This document shows positions 30,884 to 39,164 of a DNA stretch of 41,704 nucleotides, piece after piece. How positions within the stretch are numbered: position 1 is the first letter of the stretch; every line of letters starts with the position of its first letter. Made by a program: the position numbers and the translations under genes. The notes under the pieces were generated by a model. That model ran no database searches. It was given only the letters and a program-made list of their open reading frames with translations, and had not been told where the DNA came from. This DNA is from Chitinophagales bacterium (GTDB lineage: Bacteria > Bacteroidota > Bacteroidia > Chitinophagales > Saprospiraceae), in assembly GCA_022360175.1 (NCBI GenBank), contig JAKSDI010000041.1, forward strand, positions 1 to 41,704. Direction: 5' to 3'.

Positions 30884-32011
30884 ATGAACATACAAATGGT
30901 AGATCTTAAAAGCCAGTACCAAAAATTGCAGGAAGAAATAGATACTGCTGTACTGGAAGTGATTCGCTCTACTGCCTTTATCAACGGCCCTAAAGTCCGT
31001 GATTTTCAGGCTAACCTAGAATCATATCTTGGTGCCAAACACGTTATTCCATGTGCTAATGGTACAGATGCATTGCAGGTTGCTCTAATGGGACTAGGTT
31101 TAAAACCTGGTGATGAAGTGATTGTACCTGCATTTACTTACGTAGCAACTGCAGAGGTGATTGCCTTACTTGGCCTGCGCCCGCTGATGGTTGATGTAGA
31201 TCAGGATAGCTTCAATGTAACTGCTGATATTATAGAAAAAGCGATTACTCCCAATACAAAGGCCATTGTCCCTGTAAACCTGTTTGGGCAAAGTTGTGAT
31301 ATGGAAGCTATCATGGAAATAGCTAACAAACACAACCTATGGGTGGTAGAAGATAATGCTCAAGCTATTGGTGCTGATTATACATTTAGTGATGGCCGTA
31401 GCCAAAAAACTGGTACTATTGGCCATATAGGATGTACTTCTTTTTATCCTTCTAAAAACCTGGGTGCATATGGCGATGGCGGTGCTCTATATACCAATGA
31501 TGATGAACTGGCAGAGCAATTAAGAAAAATAGCCAACCATGGCCAGTCTAAAAGATACTATCATGACATGGTAGGCGTTAACTCTCGACTGGATAGCATC
31601 CAGGCAGCTATCTTAGATATCAAATTGCGATATCTTGATGAATACGCTACTGCCCGACAACAAGCCGCTGATTATTATGATCAGGCTTTTGCTAATATTG
31701 AGCAATTACAGACTCCATACCGCCATCCAAAGTCTACTCATGTATTCCACCAATATACGCTGATGGTGAAAGATGGCCGTAGAGATGAACTCCAAACCTA
31801 TCTCAAGGAGCAAGGAATTCCTTCTATGATTTATTATCCGGTTCCTCTATACAAGCAAGAAGCTTATAAAGCTGCTATGGCAAATGACATTGACAGCTTG
31901 CCCGTAACGGAAACACTATGCGATTCCGTTATTTCCTTGCCAATGCACTCTGAAATGACTGAAGATATGCTAAAACATATCAGCCAGGCAGTGCTTGATT
32001 TTTTTGCTTAA
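30884..32011 (+). CDS. wbpE: DegT/DnrJ/EryC1/StrS aminotransferase, WbpE-like
   Basis: The 375-residue PLP enzyme matches the sugar aminotransferase family: CANGTDALQVALMGLGLKPG (about 57-76), PAFTYVATAEV, VVEDNAQAIGA, and the PLP-lysine segment FYPSKNLGAYGDGGA with Lys191. Its closest named relatives are WbpE/WlbC, which transfer an amino group from glutamate to C3 of UDP-3-keto-GlcNAcA. The acetyltransferase that acts next (WbpD-like) starts 12 bases downstream, and the preceding oxidase (WbpB-like) is at 39400, supporting this assignment over other sugar aminotransferases. Confidence 0.85.
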   Translation: MNIQMVDLKSQYQKLQEEIDTAVLEVIRSTAFINGPKVRDFQANLESYLGAKHVIPCANGTDALQVALMGLGLKPGDEVIVPAFTYVATAEVIALLGLRPLMVDVDQDSFNVTADIIEKAITPNTKAIVPVNLFGQSCDMEAIMEIANKHNLWVVEDNAQAIGADYTFSDGRSQKTGTIGHIGCTSFYPSKNLGAYGDGGALYTNDDELAEQLRKIANHGQSKRYYHDMVGVNSRLDSIQAAILDIKLRYLDEYATARQQAADYYDQAFANIEQLQTPYRHPKSTHVFHQYTLMVKDGRRDELQTYLKEQGIPSMIYYPVPLYKQEAYKAAMANDIDSLPVTETLCDSVISLPMHSEMTEDMLKHISQAVLDFFA

Positions 32012-32023
32012 ACAATAGACATC

Positions 32024-32611
32024 ATGAATCAACACCCCTATTTTGTTCATGAATCGGCCATTGTAGATGAAGGTGCTCAAATTGGAGCTAATACCCAAAT
32101 ATGGCATTTTTGCCATATAATGAGCAAAGCCATACTGGGAGAATCTTGCAAATTAGGCCAGAATGTATTTGTTGCAAATGGAGTCGTACTCGGCAATAAT
32201 GTAAAAGTTCAGAACAACGTAAGTATATATGAAGGTGTCATCTGTGAAGATGATGTTTTTTTAGGGCCTTCTATGGTATTTACTAATGTAATTAATCCCC
32301 GAAGTGCGGTCAATCGCAGAGGAAGTTATTTACATACACGAGTAGGAAAAGGAGCTACTATTGGAGCCAATGCTACGATTGTTTGTGGCAATGATATTGC
32401 TCCTTATGCTTTTATTGGAGCTGGCTCTGTGGTCACCTCCAGTATCCCTGCTTACGCTTTAGTAGTGGGCAATCCTGCTCGCCAAATAGGTTGGATGAGC
32501 GAATATGGCCATCGACTTATTTTTGATGAGCAAAATCAAGCAATTTGCCCTGAGAGTAATGAAATGTACCAATTAACCAACAATATCGTCTCAAAACTGG
32601 AATCTGCTTAA
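32024..32611 (+). CDS. wbpD: UDP-2-acetamido-3-amino-2,3-dideoxy-glucuronate N-acetyltransferase, WbpD-like
   Basis: The 195-residue protein is a left-handed beta-helix acetyltransferase made of hexapeptide turns (AQIGANTQIWHFCHI, LGQNVFVANGVVLGNNVKVQ, GKGATIGANATIVCGNDIAP). The insert TNVINPRSAVNRR is characteristic of WbpD/WlbB. Members form trimers and acetylate the C3 amino group of the UDP-sugar acid using acetyl-CoA. Placement directly after the aminotransferase agrees. The usual length of this family is about 190 residues. A role in another amino-sugar pathway is less likely. Confidence 0.87.
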   Translation: MNQHPYFVHESAIVDEGAQIGANTQIWHFCHIMSKAILGESCKLGQNVFVANGVVLGNNVKVQNNVSIYEGVICEDDVFLGPSMVFTNVINPRSAVNRRGSYLHTRVGKGATIGANATIVCGNDIAPYAFIGAGSVVTSSIPAYALVVGNPARQIGWMSEYGHRLIFDEQNQAICPESNEMYQLTNNIVSKLESA

Positions 32612-32665
32612 ATATTCAAGTCTATTTCAAAGTTTTCGACCGATTTTAAGATAAAAAAAAACATC

Positions 32666-33961
32666 ATGTACGAAGCGCTTCTAAATAAAGAAAAAAAGAT
32701 TGCCGTCATTGGTTTAGGTTATGTCGGCCTTCCATTAGCGTTAGAACTTGCAAAACATTTCTCCGTAATTGGTTTTGATATCAATGAGGAAAGAGTTCGC
32801 CTTATGCAGCAAGGCATCGATCCTTCTGAAGAGCTGGAGGCTAGTGCTTTTCACAATAAAGATATTGTATACACCTTTACGGCAGAAGATTTAAAAGAAG
32901 CTCATTTTTATATAGTTGCAGTACCAACGCCTGTAGATAAACACAAAGTTCCAAATCTTACTCCAGTCTTAAGTGCATCCAAAACGGTTGGAAAAGTACT
33001 TAAGAAAGGAGATTATGTAATTTTTGAATCTACCGTTTACCCTGGATGCACTGAGGAAGATTGTTTACCTATACTTGAGCAAGAGTCTGGACTCCAATTA
33101 GGAGATGATTTCAAACTAGGTTACTCCCCAGAGCGAATTAATCCGGGAGATAAAGCCAGAACGATTGATAAAATCCTAAAAATTGTATCCGGTAGTGATC
33201 AGGGTGCATTAAAGGAAATCAGTAATGTATATGGCCAGATCATCAGTGCAGGCATCTATGAAGCTCCTACTATTAAGGTAGCGGAAGCAGCCAAAGTAAT
33301 TGAAAATGCACAACGAGACCTGAATATTTCGTTTGTGAATGAACTCTCTATCATTTTTGACAAAATGGATATAGATACTCATGAAGTGCTCAAGGCCGCC
33401 GGTACTAAATGGAATTTTCTTAAATTTTCACCTGGCTTAGTTGGAGGCCACTGCATTGGTGTAGATCCTTATTATCTTACACATAAAGCGAAACAATTAG
33501 GGTATGACCCGCAAGTCATTCTCAGTGGCCGGCGGATCAATGATTACATGCCTGCTCATATTGCCAAGAGATTGGTACAAATGATGATCCAGAAAGGTAA
33601 AAATCCTAGTAGTACCAAAGTACTCATCAAAGGGATTACGTTTAAAGAGAACGTTGCGGATATTAGAAATTCTAAAGTAGCAGATCTTGCACAGGAACTC
33701 ATGCAATACTCCGTTAATGTGCACATAACAGATCCTTACGCATCTCCGAATGAAGTAGCCAAAGAATATAAACTAGTTCTTATAGATAATGAAAGTAACA
33801 ATTATGATGCTGTAGTAGTAGCTGTCAATCATCAAGAATATAAAGGACTAGATTTTGAATACTACAAATCTATTATGAATAGTAATCCAATCTTAATGGA
33901 TTTGAAGGCGATATATGAGCCACCTGTCAATGATAATCAATTGGTTTATTGGAGACTCTAA
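32666..33961 (+). CDS. UDP-N-acetylhexosamine 6-dehydrogenase (TviB/WbpO family)
   Basis: The 431-residue protein has the NAD motif IAVIGLGYVGLPLALELA (about 12-29), ESTVYPGCTEEDCLPIL, the substrate segment VIENAQRDLNI, and the catalytic Cys263 in GLVGGHCIGVDPYYL. It oxidises the C6 hydroxyl of UDP-GlcNAc or UDP-GalNAc to the uronic acid with two NAD. The sequence is of the TviB/WbpO type rather than classical WbpA, so the sugar isomer is uncertain; with the WbpB/D/E-like genes nearby, UDP-GlcNAc is the more economical substrate. The segment WRL ends the protein 16 bases before the UpxY ATG. Confidence 0.88.
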   Translation: MYEALLNKEKKIAVIGLGYVGLPLALELAKHFSVIGFDINEERVRLMQQGIDPSEELEASAFHNKDIVYTFTAEDLKEAHFYIVAVPTPVDKHKVPNLTPVLSASKTVGKVLKKGDYVIFESTVYPGCTEEDCLPILEQESGLQLGDDFKLGYSPERINPGDKARTIDKILKIVSGSDQGALKEISNVYGQIISAGIYEAPTIKVAEAAKVIENAQRDLNISFVNELSIIFDKMDIDTHEVLKAAGTKWNFLKFSPGLVGGHCIGVDPYYLTHKAKQLGYDPQVILSGRRINDYMPAHIAKRLVQMMIQKGKNPSSTKVLIKGITFKENVADIRNSKVADLAQELMQYSVNVHITDPYASPNEVAKEYKLVLIDNESNNYDAVVVAVNHQEYKGLDFEYYKSIMNSNPILMDLKAIYEPPVNDNQLVYWRL

Positions 33962-33977
33962 TACAAAATGGATAATT

Positions 33978-34535
33978 ATGAAACAGGTAGCCCCCCTTAA
34001 AGCTGAAAATCACCTACATCCAACAGAAGCACGTTGGTTTGCTATTTATACTCGCTATAAGCGAGAAAAAACGGTAGCTAAAGCCTTACAGCAAAAAGGC
34101 ATACACTGCTATTTGCCAATACAAAAACTGACCCGGTATTATGTCCGAAAGGTCAAGCATGTGGACCTGCCGCTCATAAATTGCTACCTATTTGTGAAAA
34201 TTACCAAAGAAGACTACATTCCAGTATTAGAAACTCAGGATGTTGTTCGATTTGTCAACTTTTCCCGCAACCTGGTAGCAATTCCAGAAGAGGAAATTAG
34301 TATCCTGCAACGAGTAGTGGGCGAGCTTAAAGGTGTATCTGCAGAGCCCAGTCGTTTTTATCCTGGAGCAGAAGTAGAAATCATCGGTGGTCAATTGACA
34401 GGACTAAAAGGCATACTGCTAGAACAACAAAACGAAAAGAATTTTGTGGTAGAGTTAAACAGCCTGGGATATGCTCTACTTATGCATATTGATCCTGGTT
34501 TACTGGAGTTGGTGAGAGGGAGGTTAGAGGTGTGA
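33978..34535 (+). CDS. UpxY/NusG-family transcription antiterminator
   Basis: From the ATG at 33978 the protein has 185 residues; a longer in-frame start at 33915 would overlap the dehydrogenase gene and is rejected. It has a NusG N-terminal domain (RWFAIYTRYKREKTVAKALQ, KGIHCYLPIQKLTRYYVRK, LPLINCYLFVKI) and a C-terminal KOW-like part (AEVEIIGGQLTGLKGILLEQ). UpxY-type proteins let RNA polymerase read through long capsule operons and act in cis on a leader. Here the gene lies inside the cluster, ahead of ugd, rather than first. Its last codons merge into a G-rich degenerate repeat. Confidence 0.9.
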   Translation: MKQVAPLKAENHLHPTEARWFAIYTRYKREKTVAKALQQKGIHCYLPIQKLTRYYVRKVKHVDLPLINCYLFVKITKEDYIPVLETQDVVRFVNFSRNLVAIPEEEISILQRVVGELKGVSAEPSRFYPGAEVEIIGGQLTGLKGILLEQQNEKNFVVELNSLGYALLMHIDPGLLELVRGRLEV

Positions 34536-34569
34536 GGTATAGGGTGTAAGGTGTAGAGGTGTAGGGGAC
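34511..34569 (+). repeat. Degenerate G-rich GGTNTAR repeats
   Basis: From the last UpxY codons (stop 34533-34535) onward the plus strand is a run of loosely repeated 7-8-base words such as GGTGTGA, GGTATAG, GGTGTAA and GGTGTAG. It grades directly into the exact GGTTATGT array at 34570. Confidence 0.6.
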
Positions 34570-34646
34570 GGTTATGTGGTTATGTGGTTATGTGGTTATG
34601 TGGTTATGTGGTTATGTGGTTATGTGGTTATGTGGTTATGTGGTTA
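34570..34646 (+). repeat. Tandem array, 8-base unit GGTTATGT, about 9.6 copies
   Basis: Nine exact copies of GGTTATGT plus GGTTA. The unit contains no stop in any frame and supplies an ATG every 8 bases, so all three frames are open through the array (peptide period MWLCGYVV). One frame is continuous with ugd. Exact copies suggest recent slippage or homogenisation. Confidence 0.9.
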
Positions 34647-34726
34647 AGATGAAGGGATTCAGGAATATAACTGGATTCTTTGATAGAATAAATGATGATT
34701 TTTCATGGCATACAAGCCTTTCGGGT

Positions 34727-34765
34727 GATAAATCCTTGCGACTTATCAAAGGCGAAGCCGTATTT
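34727..34765 (+). promoter_or_regulatory. Conserved leader element, copy A (ops-like candidate)
   Basis: A 7-position stem (GATAAAT with ACTTATC, one mismatch) around a loop with CTTGCG is followed by a small GGC-GAA-GCC hairpin and GTATTT. A similar element lies at 39165-39205 before the WbpB-like gene. GGCGAAGCCG is reminiscent of the ops core (GGCGGTAGCG) at which RfaH/NusG-type factors load. It ends 28 bases before the ugd ATG. Confidence 0.4.
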
Positions 34766-34792
34766 AGAGTTTCCGACTTAAAACTATCAAAT

Positions 34793-36118
34793 ATGAATAT
34801 AGCAGTAATCGGCACAGGTTATGTAGGATTGGTAACTGGTACTTGTTTTGCTGAGACAGGCAATCAGGTAGTCTGTGTAGATATTGATGAAGAGAAAGTA
34901 AGAAAATTAAAAAGTGGAGTTGTCCCAATTTTTGAACCGGGTTTAGAGCTACTATTTGAAAGAAATACTCGCCAGGGAAGATTACAATTTACAACTTCAC
35001 TGGAAGAAGGCATTAAAGATGCTGAAATCATATTCTTAGCGCTTCCAACGCCTCCTGGTGAAGATGGCTCGGCAGATCTTTCCTATGTTTTGGGAGTAGC
35101 AGCTGATCTATCAGGCATCATTAATCATTATACTGTTATTGTAGACAAAAGCACGGTACCTGTTGGCACAGCTGAACAAGTACACGATATTCTTGCTAAG
35201 AAACTGGATCAAAGCCTATTTGATGTAGTTTCAAATCCAGAGTTTCTACGCGAAGGAGTAGCGGTAGATGATTTCATGAAACCTGACCGTGTAGTTATTG
35301 GTGCAGAATCAAAGCGTGCTCGAGAACTGATGCACCGCTTATATGAGCCTTTTGTACGCCAGGGCAATCCCATTTATTTTATGGATGTGCGCTCTGCTGA
35401 GATGACCAAATATGCGGCCAATTCTTACCTGGCTACCCGCATTTCTTTTATGAATGAAATAGCTAATCTCTGTGAGAAGTTAGGTGCTAATGTAGATATG
35501 GTACGCCTGGGTATGGGATCAGATAGCCGAATTGGCAAACGATTCCTCTTTCCTGGTGTAGGCTATGGTGGTAGTTGTTTTCCTAAAGATGTACAAGCCC
35601 TCGCACGCACCGCTAATCACAACGATTATGACTTCCGCATTCTTAATGCGGTAATGGATGTTAACAAAAGACAGAAGCATATCCTTGCCGAAAAAATTAT
35701 AAAGCACTTTGGAGGTAAACTAGAAGGGAAAACCATTGCTGTATGGGGACTAGCGTTCAAACCCAATACGGACGATATTAGAGAGGCTCCCGCCATTACT
35801 ATTATTGATCAACTCCTGGATGCAGGCGCCAATATCCGTGCATTTGATCCAGAAGCGATGGATAATATTCGTGAGATTTATGGCGATCGAATTACCCTTG
35901 TTAATGAGCAATATGAAGCCCTCATTGGTGCAGATGCATTAGCTATCATTACCGAATGGCACGTATTCCGTAGCCCAAGTTTTAAGGTCATTAGAGAATT
36001 GCTTTCTACTCCAGTTGTTTTTGACGGTCGCAATATTTACGATGTAGAAGAAATGCAGAATAAAGGGGTTCATTATGAAAGTATAGGGAGGAATGTGATT
36101 AGAGGTGTAGAAGTGTAA
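34793..36118 (+). CDS. ugd: UDP-glucose 6-dehydrogenase
   Basis: From the ATG at 34793 the protein is 441 residues, the family norm: MNIAVIGTGYVGLVTGTCFA, DIDEEKVRKLKSGVVPIFEP, STVPVGTA, SNPEFLREGVAVDDFMKPDR, and catalytic Cys262 in GVGYGGSCFPKD. It converts UDP-glucose to UDP-glucuronate with two NAD, feeding the decarboxylase (36659) and 4-epimerase (40398) genes nearby. The frame stays open 73 codons upstream into the GGTTATGT array, so an N-terminally extended form is possible, but the Rossmann start argues for 34793. The C-terminal codons (RGVEV) run into G-rich repeats. Confidence 0.95.
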   Translation: MNIAVIGTGYVGLVTGTCFAETGNQVVCVDIDEEKVRKLKSGVVPIFEPGLELLFERNTRQGRLQFTTSLEEGIKDAEIIFLALPTPPGEDGSADLSYVLGVAADLSGIINHYTVIVDKSTVPVGTAEQVHDILAKKLDQSLFDVVSNPEFLREGVAVDDFMKPDRVVIGAESKRARELMHRLYEPFVRQGNPIYFMDVRSAEMTKYAANSYLATRISFMNEIANLCEKLGANVDMVRLGMGSDSRIGKRFLFPGVGYGGSCFPKDVQALARTANHNDYDFRILNAVMDVNKRQKHILAEKIIKHFGGKLEGKTIAVWGLAFKPNTDDIREAPAITIIDQLLDAGANIRAFDPEAMDNIREIYGDRITLVNEQYEALIGADALAIITEWHVFRSPSFKVIRELLSTPVVFDGRNIYDVEEMQNKGVHYESIGRNVIRGVEV

Positions 36119-36165
36119 ATAAGGGTATAAAGGTGTAAGGGTCTAAAGGTCTAGAGGTATTTTGA
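36101..36165 (+). repeat. Degenerate G-rich repeat, left arm of cassette 1
   Basis: Beginning within the last codons of ugd, words like AGGTGTAG, AAGTGTAA, GGGTATAA, AGGTGTAA, GGGTCTAA and AGGTCTAG repeat. AGAGGTGTAG (36101-36110) is exactly complementary to CTACACCTCT (36552-36561) on the far side of the four-helix-bundle gene. Confidence 0.6.
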
Positions 36166-36187
36166 AAGTGTACTTAATTTTTATAGC

Positions 36188-36541
36188 GTGGGAGATTTTC
36201 GATCATTAAGAGTATGGCAGGAGGCTAAACAGCTGGCTGTCCAAATTTATGAGGCCACTTCCGCTGAAAGTTTTTCTAAGGACTATAGATTAGTTAGCCA
36301 AATGAGAGGTGCTGCTGTTTCAGTTGCTTCTAATATAGCCGAAGGGGATGAACTAGATACAAATAAACAAAGTGTACGTCATTTTCATATTTCCAGAGGG
36401 TCATTAGCAGAGTTAATTACCCAGCTCATTACTTCCAATGAAATAGGTTATTTGTCTGCTGAAAAGTCGGAAGCATTGGTAAAAGAATGTGAACATATAT
36501 CTCGAATGCTTAGAAAACTTATCAATGCAAGATCAAAATAA
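36188..36541 (+). CDS. Four-helix-bundle protein (S23/IVP-like), copy 1
   Basis: The 117-residue protein uses a GTG start (36188) and reads MGDFRSLRVWQEAKQLAVQI, then SQMRGAAVSVASNIAEGDEL, ISRGSLAELITQLITSNEIG and a final helix. This is the family of proteins encoded in 23S rRNA intervening sequences, related to the Avd accessory protein of diversity-generating retroelements; they form ring-like pentamers and may bind nucleic acid. Its role inside sugar clusters is unknown. It is flanked by G-rich repeats on the left and their C-rich complement on the right, and the second copy (37857) is arranged the same way. Confidence 0.85.
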   Translation: MGDFRSLRVWQEAKQLAVQIYEATSAESFSKDYRLVSQMRGAAVSVASNIAEGDELDTNKQSVRHFHISRGSLAELITQLITSNEIGYLSAEKSEALVKECEHISRMLRKLINARSK

Positions 36542-36545
36542 CATT

Positions 36546-36628
36546 CTCCCCCTACACCTCTACACCTTTAAACCTTTACACCTATAAACCTATATACCAC
36601 CCCTAAACCTTTAAACCTCTACCACCTA
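36546..36628 (-). repeat. Degenerate C-rich repeat, right arm of cassette 1
   Basis: The plus strand is a run of CCTACACCTCTACACCTTTAA-like words, with CCTTTACACC, CCTATAAACC and CCTCTACCACC, i.e. the G-rich repeat in inverted orientation. It begins five bases after the four-helix-bundle stop and ends just before the next sugar gene. Confidence 0.6.
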
Positions 36629-36658
36629 CTTTTAACTAACGAACAAATAAACATCCAT

Positions 36659-37597
36659 ATGCCACGCACACTCATCACCGGCGCAGCTGGTTTTTTAGGA
36701 TCGCACTTATGTGATCGTTTTCTTAAGGAAGGACATCATGTTATAGGAATGGACAACCTATTAACTGGTAGCTTAGATAATATTGCTCACCTTTTTCCTT
36801 TAAAAGAATTTGAATATTATCATCACGATGTTAGCAAGTTCGTTCATGTGCCCGGAGAGCTAGACTATATACTTCATTTTGCTTCACCTGCAAGCCCCAT
36901 TGATTATCTAAAAATGCCTATCCAGACCCTAAAGGTAGGGGCTTTAGGTACTCATAATCTATTGGGATTAGCAAAAGCCAAGCAGGCACGCATCCTGGTT
37001 GCGTCCACATCTGAGGTTTATGGTGATCCTTTAATCCATCCTCAAAAGGAAGATTACTGGGGCAATGTAAACCCTGTAGGCCCCAGGGGAGTTTATGACG
37101 AAGCAAAACGATTTATGGAAGCTATTACCATGGCTTATCATAATTTTCACAATGTAGAAACTCGCATTATCCGCATTTTTAACACCTATGGTTCCAGAAT
37201 GCGTGTAGATGATGGGCGTGCATTACCTGCTTTCTTTTCGCAGGCCATTAGAGGGGAAGGGCTCACTGTTTTTGGTGATGGTTCTCAAACCCGTTCTTTC
37301 TGTTTTGTAGATGATCTTGTAGAAGGTATCTATCGTCTTTTGATGAGTGATCATCATCTTCCAATAAATATTGGCAACCCGTCTGAAATTACTATCAAGG
37401 AATTTGCTGAAGAGATTCTTGAATTGGTTGGTAATCCCGCTGCTAAAATCATCTATAAGCCACTTCCTAAAGATGACCCGAAGGTGAGAAAACCGGATAT
37501 TACCAAAGCACGCAAAATCCTCGGCTGGGAGCCAAAGGTAGATAGAAAGGAGGGGCTGAAGAAGACGTTGGAGTATTTTAGGAGCAAAGTGGTTTAG
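36659..37597 (+). CDS. UDP-glucuronate decarboxylase (UDP-xylose synthase)
   Basis: The 312-residue SDR-type enzyme has the NAD motif [18 protein letters not shown], then the UXS signatures [52 protein letters not shown] with Tyr146 and Lys150, and [10 protein letters not shown]. It converts UDP-glucuronate to UDP-xylose through a 4-keto intermediate, using the product of Ugd. It lies between two repeat-bounded four-helix-bundle cassettes. Its stop codon TAG (37595-37597) lies inside the first unit of the TTTAGGTGG array, so the array begins exactly at the gene end. Confidence 0.93.
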   Translation: MPRTLITGAAGFLGSHLCDRFLKEGHHVIGMDNLLTGSLDNIAHLFPLKEFEYYHHDVSKFVHVPGELDYILHFASPASPIDYLKMPIQTLKVGALGTHNLLGLAKAKQARILVASTSEVYGDPLIHPQKEDYWGNVNPVGPRGVYDEAKRFMEAITMAYHNFHNVETRIIRIFNTYGSRMRVDDGRALPAFFSQAIRGEGLTVFGDGSQTRSFCFVDDLVEGIYRLLMSDHHLPINIGNPSEITIKEFAEEILELVGNPAAKIIYKPLPKDDPKVRKPDITKARKILGWEPKVDRKEGLKKTLEYFRSKVV

Positions 37598-37787
37598 GTG
37601 GTTTAGGTGGTTTAGGTCGTTTAGGTGGTTTAGGTGGTTTAGGTGGTTTAGGTCGTTTAGGTGGTTTAGGTGGTTTAGGTGGTTTAGGTCGTTTAGGTGG
37701 TTTAGGTCGTTTAGGTGGTTTAGGTGGTTTAGGTCGTTTAGGTGGTTTAGGTGGTTTAGGTCGTTTAGGTCGTTTAGGTCGTTTAGG
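37593..37787 (+). repeat. Telomere-like tandem array, 9-base unit TTTAGGTGG/TTTAGGTCG, 21 copies
   Basis: Twenty-one units of TTTAGGTSG, differing only at the eighth base, G or C (order G G C G G G C G G G C G C G G C G G C C C), plus a final TTTAGG. Regular GG runs 3-7 bases apart give potential for two-layer G-quadruplexes. Inverted copies (CCTAAACCACCTAAA) lie at 38240-38254 and near 38281-38293, beyond the four-helix-bundle gene. The long minus-strand frame through the array (Leu-Asn-His/Asp repeats) is an artefact of the period. Confidence 0.93.
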
Positions 37788-37856
37788 AAGATATATATTA
37801 TGGATTTTATTAGATTAGAAAATTCCATTTTTTTCAATTAAACTCACTTATTCATT

Positions 37857-38222
37857 ATGACTCATAAAGCGTTCTCTTTTGAAAAACTAGAAACCTGGAA
37901 AGTCGCTAAGGATTTTGCCATTTTTCTATACCAATTAACAAGTAAATTTCCTGATACTGAAAAGTATGATTTAATACGTCAGCTTCGAAGAGCTGCTGTA
38001 GGTATTCCATCTCACCTGGCTGAAGGCTCTGGAAGGATAACAGGAAAAGATAAAGCTCATTTTACAAGTATTGCTTATTCAACTCTTATGGAAACAGTAA
38101 ATCAACTCATTCTTAGTTATGAATTTGGATACTTGGATGAAGGTGACTATTTCTTAGCTCGAAATAAAGCTAGCCACCTAAGCTATTTATTAAGTAGATT
38201 ACGAAAAGCTCAATTGCAATAA
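37857..38222 (+). CDS. Four-helix-bundle protein (S23/IVP-like), copy 2
   Basis: The 121-residue protein has an ATG start and reads FSFEKLETWKVAKDFAIFLY, then RQLRRAAVGIPSHLAEGSGR, AYSTLMETVNQLILSYEFGY and a last helix rich in Leu/Arg. It belongs to the same family as the protein at 36188 but is clearly diverged (different N-terminus and GSGR after the AEG), so the two are not a recent duplication. The 9-base array precedes it and C-rich complements follow it. Presence of two such cassettes in one sugar cluster suggests a mobile or recombination-prone unit. Confidence 0.87.
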   Translation: MTHKAFSFEKLETWKVAKDFAIFLYQLTSKFPDTEKYDLIRQLRRAAVGIPSHLAEGSGRITGKDKAHFTSIAYSTLMETVNQLILSYEFGYLDEGDYFLARNKASHLSYLLSRLRKAQLQ

Positions 38223-38239
38223 CCCATATCACTGATCTT

Positions 38240-38316
38240 CCTAAACCACCTAAATATTCTTTAAACTCTATGTTTCACATTAAACCACCTAAACTTTTCT
38301 AAACCACACTAAACCA
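38240..38316 (-). repeat. C-rich repeat, right arm of cassette 2
   Basis: CCTAAACCACCTAAA (38240-38254), TAAACCACCTAAA (38281-38293) and CTAAACCACACTAAACC (38299 onward) are inverted copies of the array units at 37593-37787, exact over 13-15 bases for the first two. The run ends just before the phosphatase start. Confidence 0.7.
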
Positions 38317-38322
38317 TAAGTC

Positions 38323-39072
38323 TTGTTTAACCTCTTCCGCTCCCCCACCCCACTCCTTAATGACTACAGTTTCCTGGCAGTAGACATGCACTCCCACTTA
38401 TTACCGGGAATTGATGATGGAGCCAAAACAATAGAAGATAGCATTAGTCTGATCAAACAACTAAAAGGGATGGGCTTTCAGCGATTGATCACTACCCCAC
38501 ATATCATGGCTGATCTATACCCTAATACTCCTGAGATAATAAAAGAAAAGCTGGAAGAAGTACGTAGTGCATTGAAGGCTCACAATATCAATATGCCTAT
38601 TGATGCAGCCGCTGAATATTTAATGGATGAAACATTTGGAGATAAAATTGCAGCAGGAAATCTGCTCACCCTTCCGGGAAATCGTGTACTGGTAGAGATG
38701 TCATTTATTTCTCCACCTCCCAGGCTGGAAGAGTATTTGTTTCAACTACAAACCAAAGGATACCGTCCGGTGCTTGCACATCCAGAACGCTATCTTTTTT
38801 ACAGGAATAATTTTGAAAAATATCGCAACTTAAAAGCGCGCGGCTGTGAATTTCAGCTTAACCTTTTGTCTTTAACGGGTTATTACGGAAAGCCGACCAA
38901 GGATATTGCGATTAAACTCCTGAAGGAAAAAATGATCAATTTTGCAGGTACTGATATGCACCACGAACAGCATGCCGCACTCATTAATAAGGCATTAGAA
39001 AATAAAGCTTTTAATAAGCTAATCCAAAAACACAAAGAACAACTTCAAAATCATAAATTTAATTTAATTTAA
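38323..39072 (+). CDS. PHP-type tyrosine-protein phosphatase (CpsB/YwqE-like)
   Basis: The 249-residue protein has the PHP metal-binding motifs VDMHSHLLPGIDDGA (His23, His25), LITTPHIM, LAHPERYLFY and FAGTDMHH. In Gram-positive and Bacteroidota polysaccharide systems these manganese-dependent enzymes dephosphorylate the tyrosine kinase that controls chain export. The start used is a TTG (38323), because MFNLFR before the metal site matches the usual N-terminus; the ATG at 38386 would cut into the first motif region. No kinase or Wza-like gene is in the window; they may lie to the right. Confidence 0.88.
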   Translation: MFNLFRSPTPLLNDYSFLAVDMHSHLLPGIDDGAKTIEDSISLIKQLKGMGFQRLITTPHIMADLYPNTPEIIKEKLEEVRSALKAHNINMPIDAAAEYLMDETFGDKIAAGNLLTLPGNRVLVEMSFISPPPRLEEYLFQLQTKGYRPVLAHPERYLFYRNNFEKYRNLKARGCEFQLNLLSLTGYYGKPTKDIAIKLLKEKMINFAGTDMHHEQHAALINKALENKAFNKLIQKHKEQLQNHKFNLI

Positions 39073-39164
39073 TTTAAAATCACCTCAAAATTAATTTGAC
39101 ATTGTCAAATAAGCTTCTTTCTTTTGTCCCTGTGATTACTCACAAACAATATGTACATATACCT

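Noticed and set aside
37593-37787. Tandem array as a CRISPR
   Set aside because: The period is 9 bases with no spacers and no cas genes nearby; it is a simple telomere-like tandem repeat.
37223-37837. 204-codon minus-strand frame with Leu-Asn-His/Asp repeats
   Set aside because: It only exists because the 9-base unit has no stops on that strand; the rest overlaps the well-supported UDP-xylose synthase gene.
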